A DNA stretch of 5,050 nt from assembly GCA_029862725.1 (NCBI GenBank), contig JAOTWT010000272.1:1-5050 (forward strand). Reading direction: 5' to 3'. This document shows, in pieces, positions 1 through 5,050 of this stretch. The notes beneath the pieces are model-generated. The model worked only from the letters and a program-made list of their open reading frames with translations, was not told the origin of the DNA and did not search any database. Position 1 is the stretch's first letter, and each line of letters opens with the position of its first letter. A program made the translations under genes and the position numbers. Source of the DNA: Acidobacteriota bacterium. GTDB lineage: Bacteria > Acidobacteriota > Blastocatellia > Pyrinomonadales > Pyrinomonadaceae.

Positions 1-2
1 TG

Positions 3-860
3 AGATTTAAGGAAGCAGATATAGTATTCCGCAATCAATATGCGGTTGAGGCTGAAATATCCAGCGGCGCGACAGTCCTCTATAAAAACGACGTGACCAG
101 CCGGGTTTTGACGCAGGGAAATCCAAACTATGTTGAAATAACGGTGGTGCCCGTCGTAGTTTCGACACCGCAAAACGAGGGAATTTTGCGCGGGCTGGTC
201 AATTACACGCAGCGAATCATACTTCCTGCCGATGCTGACGTAAGAGTTAAATTGATGGATGTTTCGCCACCGTTGATCGGTTCGGGCGTAGTGATCGCGG
301 AAGACAATTTTCGCGCAAACGGACGGCAGATTCCGCTTTCGTTCGAGCTGCGTTTCGACAGAAATCAGATCAGGGCGAATCGCACTTATTTGGTTGAATC
401 CGAAATCTATATTGGCGGCAAACTCGCATATAAAAACGAAAGACAATACGCCGTTTTAACTCAAGGCAATCCGGCTACGAATGTCGAAATAATGCTTGCC
501 TTTGCAAGTGATGAAAAAGTAGAACCAACCGTTATTACGGGTAGAGAAATTAACATTTCCAAATTCGGAACGGGTTCATTTGCTATCGAAGGCGGCAGCA
601 GTGAGTTTCTAATTCGTGCACGGGTAAAAGTAGAAACGGACGGAAAAGCCGAGGTAACGGTTAGTCCGATCGGGACGGCAACCACATTCAGCGGTAATCT
701 GACCTATGCCGATGATGGAACTTTGCGAATCACCGTCACAAAATCGGGCAATGCCGATGCGAGCGGTGAAATTGAAGTAAAATACAGCGGCCGACGCCTG
801 AATTCGATCAATTCCAAAGACCTGGTTTTGGATGGCCAGAAAGCAACCATCAGTTTTTGA
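3..860 (+). CDS. Multi-domain YbaY/YscW-like envelope protein, C-terminal part (5' end outside window)
   Basis: The frame is open from the left edge to TGA at 858-860, giving 285 visible residues. The GTG at 93 is not a convincing start because it falls inside a conserved domain. Two copies of one unit are visible: residues 13-51 (YAVEAEISSG, then LTQGNP, then VEITVV) match residues 129-167 (YLVESEIYIGG, then LTQGNP, then VEIMLAF), offset 116. The complete copy, about residues 60-168, has the YbaY pattern: G-x-V-x-Y-x-x-R-I-x-L-P, then a variable-loop LMDVS, VIAED, and IPLSFELRFD. This family (YbaY, related to the YscW secretin-pilot lipoprotein fold) is usually exported and often lipid-anchored, so a periplasmic or outer-membrane place is inferred; the signal sequence is out of view. 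Residues about 185-285 form a separate beta-rich domain (FGTGSF start, alternating polar/hydrophobic strands, ISF end) that I cannot name. Function unknown. It converges with the M28 gene. Confidence 0.8.
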   Translation, partial: RFKEADIVFRNQYAVEAEISSGATVLYKNDVTSRVLTQGNPNYVEITVVPVVVSTPQNEGILRGLVNYTQRIILPADADVRVKLMDVSPPLIGSGVVIAEDNFRANGRQIPLSFELRFDRNQIRANRTYLVESEIYIGGKLAYKNERQYAVLTQGNPATNVEIMLAFASDEKVEPTVITGREINISKFGTGSFAIEGGSSEFLIRARVKVETDGKAEVTVSPIGTATTFSGNLTYADDGTLRITVTKSGNADASGEIEVKYSGRRLNSINSKDLVLDGQKATISF

Positions 861-979
861 TGGAATCATGCCAGGGTTCAGGGTGTAGGGATCAGGGAAG
901 AGGGGCTACGGGCAATGGACCAGCTGCAGGAGTGTCTGTTCGCTTTAACCGTTATTTCCTTCACGCAAGTCCCGGATCC
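861..979. other. Convergent intergenic gap without a clear terminator
   Basis: This 119-bp gap separates the stop of the YbaY-like gene from the stop of the oppositely oriented M28 gene. Its left half is the G-run array described separately. The right half (913-979) shows no convincing GC hairpin followed by a T-run on either strand, so I cannot point to an intrinsic terminator for either gene. A short stem, CGCAAG at 964-969 with CTTGCG at 992-997, has a 22-nt loop and overlaps the M28 stop codon, which is weak support. Confidence 0.6.
874..912 (+). repeat. Six G-runs at 7-nt spacing (decayed heptamer array, candidate G-quadruplex)
   Basis: GGG runs begin at 874, 881, 888, 895 and 902, exactly 7 nt apart, and a sixth begins at 910. 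The loops are four bases each: TTCA, TGTA, ATCA, AAGA, then CTAC after the GGGG at 902-905. Six runs of at least three G with four-base loops exceed the four needed for an intramolecular G-quadruplex. The array starts 14 nt after the stop of the YbaY-like gene, so an RNA from that gene would carry the G-rich strand in its 3' end, while the M28 message would carry the C-rich strand. It could equally be a remnant of a heptamer minisatellite with no function. Confidence 0.7.
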
Positions 980-2626
980 TTATTTCAGAGGCTTGCGCGG
1001 GATCTTTTCATCCATCATCGCCGTCTGGTAGACAAAAGCGGACATGATGATCGAGGCCTGTTTGAGATCTTCGGCCTGCAGGCGGTCGAAGTTGTCCTGG
1101 TTCGAGTGGTGGGTCTTGCTGTCGTATTCGATCTCATCCTGGATAAACTGAAAACCGGGAAGCCCCACCGAATCGAACGAAAGATGATCCGTGCCACGCG
1201 TGTTCCGCAGGGTCAGCGTTGACGCTCCCATTTCAGCGAACGGCATCAGCCACTGGCGAAAAATCGGCGCGACCTTTTCATTCGACTGGAGATAGACGCC
1301 CCGTATCTTTCCCGTCCCATTATCAAGATTGTAATAGGCGGAAAGCTTGTCGTAATCCGCCTTTTTTGTGAATTCGCCAAACGTCACCCCGCTAAAATAG
1401 AGGGGATTGATATCGTCCCTGATCCCGAAATGCTTAAAAACATAGGCCCGCGACCCTTTGATACCCTGTTCCTCACCACTCCACAAAGCGATCCGGATCG
1501 TGCGGCGGGGCTTTAAACCGGCGGCCAGAATTATCCGTGCCGCTTCCATTACAACCGCACAACCGGCCGCGTTGTCCGTTGCGCCGGTTGATGGGTGTTC
1601 GGAATCGAGATGAGCTCCGAGCATCACGATCTCGTCCTTTAGGACCGGATCGCTCCCGGGTATTTCGGCGATCGTGTTGTATGCCAGCAAATCCTCGTCG
1701 TGATACCGCGTCCGCATGTCGACGGTCATCCGGACGTCCTCGCCGAATTCGATCATTCTCACGAGGCGGTTGTAGTGTTCGGTCGCCATCGTGATCTGCG
1801 GCAGCATATAGGCCTCGGAGCGCTTTTCGTATGGCAGCCGCCTGTCTTTGGCGAGAAATTTTGCAGGGTCGTCGGGAAATTCCTGTGAAACGGCCGCGTC
1901 GCCCACAAATATCGTTCCCCCGCTGCCGCGGCGGCTGTTGTCGACAAGAAGAGCAGCCTTTTCCTCGAGCAGAAACTTGATGAAATTTGCATTTTCGACA
2001 TACCGCTGGACAAAGGCGTTCAGTCCGTCGGGTGACGATTCTCGCGGCGGAAGCGAATCCGGATCGGGCGCATTCGCAAGGCGAAGTAGGGATTCCGCAT
2101 CATGTCTGACGGCGGGCGGTTCAAAATCCGCCTTGATCTCCCGAACGCCTGAAACCAGAACGATCTTCCCTTCGAGCTTTCCCCTGTACTTTTCGAGGTT
2201 TTCCCTGTCGTCGATGTAGACAACATCCGCCGTTATTTCACCGTTCGTGGATGGTGACCATGCCTTTGGATAGGCAATAAGCGGCGCGGCCTGAGGTGAG
2301 GAGATCTGGGCATAAAACTTCTCGATCGACCAGCCGCGGCCGAATTCACCCCACGGTTCGAGGCGCGCATTCTGCATGCCCCAGCCCTCCAGCGTGTCGC
2401 GTGTCCATTTATTGGCCCGCCGCATATTTGGTGAATTTGTGAGGCGCCCGCCGATGGCATTGGTCAGATAACTCGCCGTCTTCATGACCTGCGAATTGCC
2501 GGATCCCTCACGCATGATCTTCTCGATGTCCTCCTTCGGTGCGCTGTAGACCCGTGACTGTCCAAGGGCCGCCGCGTGAAGAACCAAAGCGATTACCAAA
2601 ACCAAAGAACCGATCTGTATTCTCAT
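980..2626 (-). CDS. Secreted M28 family zinc metallopeptidase with PA-type insert
   Basis: Complete 548-residue gene, ATG at 2626-2624 to TAA at 982-980. The frame extends five codons further to a TTG at 2641, but the ATG puts a normal signal peptide at the N-terminus (MRIQIG, hydrophobic stretch residues 7-21, likely cleavage near ALG/Q) and is preferred; the upstream GGACGG is a weak ribosome site. Residues about 110-300 form the insert usual in this group (PA-like, with VVYIDD and GKIVLVSG). The catalytic domain covers about 312-540 with the co-catalytic zinc signature: H339 and D341 (GAHLDS), bridging D351 (TDNAAG), base E385 and ligand E386 (SGEEQG), D435 (NLDNGTG), H507 (THHSNQD). Family knowledge: such enzymes are exo- or dipeptidases, and the layout resembles carboxypeptidase Q (PGCP), acting on peptides in periplasm or outside. 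Exact substrate cannot be read. It is convergent with the YbaY-like gene and divergent from padR; no operon partner in view. Confidence 0.93.
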   Translation of the reverse strand: MRIQIGSLVLVIALVLHAAALGQSRVYSAPKEDIEKIMREGSGNSQVMKTASYLTNAIGGRLTNSPNMRRANKWTRDTLEGWGMQNARLEPWGEFGRGWSIEKFYAQISSPQAAPLIAYPKAWSPSTNGEITADVVYIDDRENLEKYRGKLEGKIVLVSGVREIKADFEPPAVRHDAESLLRLANAPDPDSLPPRESSPDGLNAFVQRYVENANFIKFLLEEKAALLVDNSRRGSGGTIFVGDAAVSQEFPDDPAKFLAKDRRLPYEKRSEAYMLPQITMATEHYNRLVRMIEFGEDVRMTVDMRTRYHDEDLLAYNTIAEIPGSDPVLKDEIVMLGAHLDSEHPSTGATDNAAGCAVVMEAARIILAAGLKPRRTIRIALWSGEEQGIKGSRAYVFKHFGIRDDINPLYFSGVTFGEFTKKADYDKLSAYYNLDNGTGKIRGVYLQSNEKVAPIFRQWLMPFAEMGASTLTLRNTRGTDHLSFDSVGLPGFQFIQDEIEYDSKTHHSNQDNFDRLQAEDLKQASIIMSAFVYQTAMMDEKIPRKPLK

Positions 2627-2739
2627 AACGTTTCCGTCCAAGGCGTGTGCCGGAAGAGGCTTATCTCATGAATAGTTTCATTTAGAAGGATACACCGTGG
2701 AGTGAAGATCTGTGACAATTCTTGCTTTGCGAAATTCTT

Positions 2740-2860
2740 GCCGCGGATTGACGCAGATGTCAGCGGATTTTCGCCGATGTGAATTTGATTGAGTTTGCTT
2801 TACCGACCTTTTGGTTTCAGATCAGTGTTGATCGGCTTCTTTTCCGCGTGAATTTGCCGC
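2740..2860. repeat. Imperfect inverted repeat enclosing 91 bp (degenerate palindromic element)
   Basis: The segment 2740-2754 and the reverse complement of 2846-2860 agree at 11 of 15 positions without gaps (left GCCGCGGATTGACGC, right GCGTGAATTTGCCGC). The left arm includes the first of the 10-nt units, so the whole looks like a decayed palindromic repeat with the tandem array as its left flank. There is no coding sequence between the arms and no target-site duplication that I can see. Confidence 0.4.
2743..2782 (+). repeat. Four tandem 10-nt units, GC(G/A/C)GAT-type
   Basis: Four consecutive 10-mers sit head to tail: GCGGATTGAC (2743), GCAGATGTCA (2753), GCGGATTTTC (2763) and GCCGATGTGA (2773). 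Each begins GC and has GAT at its fourth to sixth bases. This style of imperfect GCGGAT-rich array, often paired with an inverted copy, is a kind of dispersed intergenic repeat I recall from many environmental bacterial genomes; that recognition is from memory and not tested. No function is assigned. Confidence 0.6.
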
Positions 2861-2958
2861 AAAGATCAGGTTTGTTGTCAGCCAATCATATAACGGTCAA
2901 AAAACTCACGTATGCGCCCAAGATTGAACTTTTCGCAAAAGAGTGTCGTACCGATTTA

Positions 2959-2975
2959 TATATCAAGATGATATA
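2959..2975. promoter_or_regulatory. Candidate PadR operator, 17-bp palindrome
   Basis: TATATC (2959-2964) and GATATA (2970-2975) are perfect inverted arms around the 5-nt spacer AAGAT. The palindrome abuts the ribosome binding site of the PadR gene. PadR proteins are dimeric winged-helix regulators that commonly bind such A/T-rich palindromes and repress their own operon. A protein bound here would cover the region just upstream of the start codon and could block RNA polymerase. Use as operator is inferred from position and symmetry only. Confidence 0.5.
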
Positions 2976-2980
2976 GGTGG
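2975..2980 (+). promoter_or_regulatory. Ribosome binding site of the PadR gene
   Basis: AGGTGG lies 5 nt before ATG 2986 and decides the start. The in-frame GTG at 2977, three codons earlier, lies inside this site and so is unlikely to be used. Confidence 0.7.
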
Positions 2981-2985
2981 TCAGC

Positions 2986-3603
2986 ATGGGCAGAAGAAAC
3001 AAGTCGAAATTCGCAATACTTGGATTATTGAGCACAGAACCAATGTCAGGTTACGACATAAAGCGTGCGGCCGAGGCCAGCATCGGATATTTCTGGCAGG
3101 AGGGATACAGCTCGATATATCCGAACCTGAAAAAGCTTCTAAGCGAAGGCCTCGTCTCGAACAAGGTCGAAGCGCAAACACCCGGCCCGGACCGAATCGT
3201 CTATTCACTCACCGAAAAAGGCTGGGAGGAATTGAAAGCGTGGCTAATGCTGGAACCGGAGCCTGAGCCCGTCCGTAACGAACTGCTTTTAAAGCTGTTC
3301 TTCGGGGAGCATCTCGACGCCAAGCATCAGATCCGATACCTGGAGAAGGCGCGCGTCGCAAACGAAATCCGTCTCAAGTCACTGCAGTCGATTGTCGCGA
3401 GGCTGAAGAGCGAACTGCCCGATCAGTCCGGACTTCCTTATTGGTTGATCACGTTGAAATTCGGGATCCATACGAGAACGGCACTCGATGCGTGGTTCGA
3501 GGAAACAATCAATGATCTCAAAACCGTCGTCAAGGGTTCCGGCTCCAAACCATTCACGAAATTCGTTTTGAAGGCAGCAGATGGAGGTAAAAATGTTGAA
3601 TAG
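2986..3603 (+). CDS. PadR family transcriptional regulator (long form with C-terminal helical domain)
   Basis: 205 residues from ATG 2986 to TAG 3601-3603. The N-terminal winged helix-turn-helix spans about residues 5-83: helix 1 FAILGLLSTEPMSGYDIKR, the family hallmark; recognition helix SSIYPNLKKLLSEGLV (42-57); a wing with the basic residue R70 and ending IVYSLTEKG. A short Glu-Pro linker (90-95) leads to a helical domain, about 96-182, of the Vir_act_alpha_C type, used for dimer formation and often ligand sensing. The last 20 or so residues are Gly/Lys rich and their codons also hold the next gene's ribosome site. PadR proteins act as cytoplasmic DNA-binding repressors, often induced by a small aromatic or drug-like compound; the ligand here is unknown. 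The gene overlaps the hydrolase gene by 11 bp and follows a palindrome that may be its own operator, so a local autoregulated role is likely. Confidence 0.92.
   Translation: MGRRNKSKFAILGLLSTEPMSGYDIKRAAEASIGYFWQEGYSSIYPNLKKLLSEGLVSNKVEAQTPGPDRIVYSLTEKGWEELKAWLMLEPEPEPVRNELLLKLFFGEHLDAKHQIRYLEKARVANEIRLKSLQSIVARLKSELPDQSGLPYWLITLKFGIHTRTALDAWFEETINDLKTVVKGSGSKPFTKFVLKAADGGKNVE
3583..3587 (+). promoter_or_regulatory. Ribosome binding site of the S15-like hydrolase, inside the PadR gene
   Basis: GGAGG lies 5 nt before ATG 3593, within the last codons of the PadR gene. It is a strong site and fixes the hydrolase start, while making translation of the two genes coupled or at least adjacent. Confidence 0.8.
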
Positions 3604-5050
3604 ATCAAAAACAAGAGTATTTGCAATCGTGTTGGTTTTACTGTTTTTGGGAAGCAATCTGTTTGGCTACGCGGCAAACGAAATCACCGCAAGCACCGTT
3701 AAGGTCAGAATGCCGGACGGAATCGAACTCCTGACAGACCTTTATTTACCAGACACTGAAAAGAAGCTTTCCGTTATCCTGATCCGAACTCCTTACAACA
3801 GTAAACAGCTCGTCTCGATCGGAAAGAAATTCGCATCCGCAGAATACGCCGTTGTTGTACAAAACGTCAGAGGCATGAGCGGTTCCGGCGGTCAATTTAT
3901 ACCCTTTGTAAACGAACAAAAGGATGGCATCGAGACCCTCAACTGGATCTCCGAACAGAGCTGGAGCAATGGCCGTGTCGGTATTTGGGGTGAATCATAT
4001 CTAGCCTATGCCGGCTTGGTTCTGACTCCCACAAATCACCCGAATTACAAAACGATGGTCAATATTTCCGGCATGGCGGACATCGAGCACTTCTTTTTTC
4101 CGGGCGGGGCGTTTCACCTGATGGCGCAGTTTCCCTGGTTCTACTTGAATATGCAGCGCAACAAGTTCCCGACCCCGGAGGTGTGGGACAAGTTGTTCAG
4201 GACAACTCCCGAAAAAGATCTCTTCGGCGGAAATGTCGAATTGATGGATATGTTTAAGGGTATCGAGGGTCAACACGACAAAGTTTCAGTACCGATCTTT
4301 CATATCAGCGGTTGGTACGACTTTGTTTTTCCCGAAACACTGAAGGCCTATTCCGGGATAGAGAAGCATGGAAGTGTGTTCCAAAAAATTATCGTCGGAC
4401 CTTGGTATCACGACCAGGTTTTTATGGGTAAATCGGTTGTCGGAGATCTTGATTTCGGGCCTGCAGCCCGACGCGATTTCGATGAATTGCTTGATCTCTC
4501 CATTCGTTGGTTTGACCGCTATCTCAAAGGAATCGACAACGGCATCGAAAAGGAACCCCGGGTGAGCCTGTTCGTAATGGGTAAGAACGAATGGCGGAAT
4601 TTCACAAAATGGCCAATGGGTGACGGCAAGACTCAGAAATGGTATTTGTCCAGCAAAGCCGGCGCAAACAGCAGCGAAGGGGATGGCACGCTTTCGCTCC
4701 AGGAAGCCAAATCTCCGGGCACGGATCAATTCGTATTCGATCCCCTCGATCCGGTGCCGACGCTGGGCGGAGATAATTTCCACTACTTCAGGGACAACGT
4801 CGGAATCAAAAATCAGGCCGAGATCGAAAAACGCAAAGACGTCCTGGTCTACACATCGAAACCACTGGCTGACGGACTGGAGATTATTGGTCCGGTCAAA
4901 CTGGTGCTCTATGCTTCGACCGAAGGGGCCGACACGGACTTTACGGGCAAGCTTGTGGAACTGAGGAAAGATGGATACGCACGACTCATACAGGAGGGAA
5001 TCGTTCGCGCGCAATACAGGGAATCGCGCAGGAAACCAATGCTGCTCAAG
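3593..5050 (+). CDS. Secreted CocE/NonD (peptidase S15-like) serine hydrolase, N-terminal 486 residues (3' end outside window)
   Basis: The frame is open from ATG 3593 to the right edge. A signal peptide is clear: NRSKTR, then a hydrophobic run at about residues 9-26, with cleavage likely near GYA/A. The alpha/beta-hydrolase domain covers about 33-300. Visible catalytic parts are Tyr68 (IRTPYNSK, oxyanion-hole type), nucleophile S135 (GESYLA), acid D243 (ISGWYDF) and H273 (VGPWYHD). Residues about 150-230 form the helical cap. From about 310 the jelly-roll domain of the family begins, including YASTEGADTDFTGKLVEL (440-457), a family hallmark. By comparison with the usual length of 550-620 residues, about 70-130 are missing to the right. 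Known members cleave acyl esters (cocaine esterase), glutaryl-amides or X-Pro peptides; an exported acyl-ester or amide hydrolase is likely, but the substrate is unknown. The last Gly of the usual GxSYxG is Ala here. It overlaps padR by 11 bp and is probably co-transcribed with it. Confidence 0.92.
   Translation, partial: MLNRSKTRVFAIVLVLLFLGSNLFGYAANEITASTVKVRMPDGIELLTDLYLPDTEKKLSVILIRTPYNSKQLVSIGKKFASAEYAVVVQNVRGMSGSGGQFIPFVNEQKDGIETLNWISEQSWSNGRVGIWGESYLAYAGLVLTPTNHPNYKTMVNISGMADIEHFFFPGGAFHLMAQFPWFYLNMQRNKFPTPEVWDKLFRTTPEKDLFGGNVELMDMFKGIEGQHDKVSVPIFHISGWYDFVFPETLKAYSGIEKHGSVFQKIIVGPWYHDQVFMGKSVVGDLDFGPAARRDFDELLDLSIRWFDRYLKGIDNGIEKEPRVSLFVMGKNEWRNFTKWPMGDGKTQKWYLSSKAGANSSEGDGTLSLQEAKSPGTDQFVFDPLDPVPTLGGDNFHYFRDNVGIKNQAEIEKRKDVLVYTSKPLADGLEIIGPVKLVLYASTEGADTDFTGKLVELRKDGYARLIQEGIVRAQYRESRRKPMLLK

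Larger units (their letters stand above)
2627..2985. other. Divergent intergenic control region between M28 gene and PadR gene
   Basis: This 359-bp stretch must hold the promoters of both flanking genes. For the M28 gene (- strand) the best candidate is TTGTCA at 2718-2713 with TGTATC at 2694-2689, 18 nt apart; the -35 matches well (5 of 6) and the -10 poorly (3 of 6), so this is only a suggestion. For the PadR gene, TTCGCA at 2932-2937 and the AT-rich block from 2955 are possible but also weak. The middle holds the repeat array at 2743-2782 and its inverted partner around 2846-2860. Between 2783 and 2845 and between 2861 and 2923 I see nothing specific. A frame of 65 codons at 2779-2976 has no family likeness or ribosome site and is not called. 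Confidence 0.55.

Noticed and set aside
93..95. GTG at 93 as the start of the first gene
   Set aside because: The frame stays open to the left edge and the residues before it match the second domain copy, so it is internal.
964..997. Short stem CGCAAG/CTTGCG as a terminator for the convergent genes
   Set aside because: Six pairs, a 22-nt loop, no T-run, and it overlaps the M28 stop codon.
857..1222. 121-codon + strand frame starting at the end of the YbaY-like gene
   Set aside because: It crosses the G-run array and then lies antisense to the C-terminus of the M28 gene, where the zinc ligand motif is coded on the other strand.
2779..2976. 65-codon + strand frame in the divergent intergenic region
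   Set aside because: No recognisable domain or ribosome site, and it runs through the repeat and the candidate operator; a chance frame.
3114..3121. GATATATC palindrome as a second PadR site
   Set aside because: It lies in the PadR coding region where the codons give the conserved Ser-Ile-Tyr of the recognition helix; an 8-bp match with no spacer differs from the upstream site.
4286..5014. 242-codon - strand frame opposite the S15-like hydrolase
   Set aside because: Antisense to a well-supported gene with a full catalytic triad; its translation resembles no family I know.

Overview
The window carries the 3' end of one gene, two complete genes and the 5' part of a fourth. It reads like a chromosomal stretch of a Gram-negative, soil or freshwater type bacterium of medium G+C. 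The mix of gene families (long M28 peptidase with PA insert, PadR regulator next to its target, tandem YbaY domains with an extra beta domain) fits Acidobacteriota, perhaps the Blastocatellia/Pyrinomonadaceae group. That placement is my inference from family style; no rRNA or other marker is present.

Layout, left to right. (1) Positions 3-860, + strand: the C-terminal 285 residues of an envelope-type protein with at least two tandem YbaY/YscW-like lipoprotein domains and a third beta-rich domain; its N-terminus lies outside. (2) Positions 861-979: a convergent intergenic gap holding a six-fold G-run array with 7-nt spacing, a candidate G-quadruplex. (3) Positions 980-2626, - strand: a complete secreted M28 family zinc peptidase (548 aa) with all metal ligands visible. 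(4) Positions 2627-2985: a divergent control region with a decayed repeat (four 10-nt units plus an inverted partner) and, just before the next gene, a 17-bp palindrome that is a good candidate operator. (5) Positions 2986-3603, + strand: a PadR family regulator. (6) Positions 3593-5050, + strand: a secreted CocE/NonD (peptidase S15-like) serine hydrolase, overlapping the regulator gene by 11 bp and running off the right edge.

The regulator and the S15-like hydrolase form a tight two-gene unit: palindrome, ribosome binding site, regulator, overlapping hydrolase. The simplest reading is an autoregulated PadR switch that controls an exported esterase or acyl-hydrolase. The divergent M28 peptidase could share the control region, but nothing in the sequence proves it. 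I see no mobile element gene, CRISPR, tRNA or rRNA. The window is mostly ordinary; the points most worth a second look are the multi-domain YbaY protein, the G-run array and the PadR-hydrolase pair with its candidate operator.
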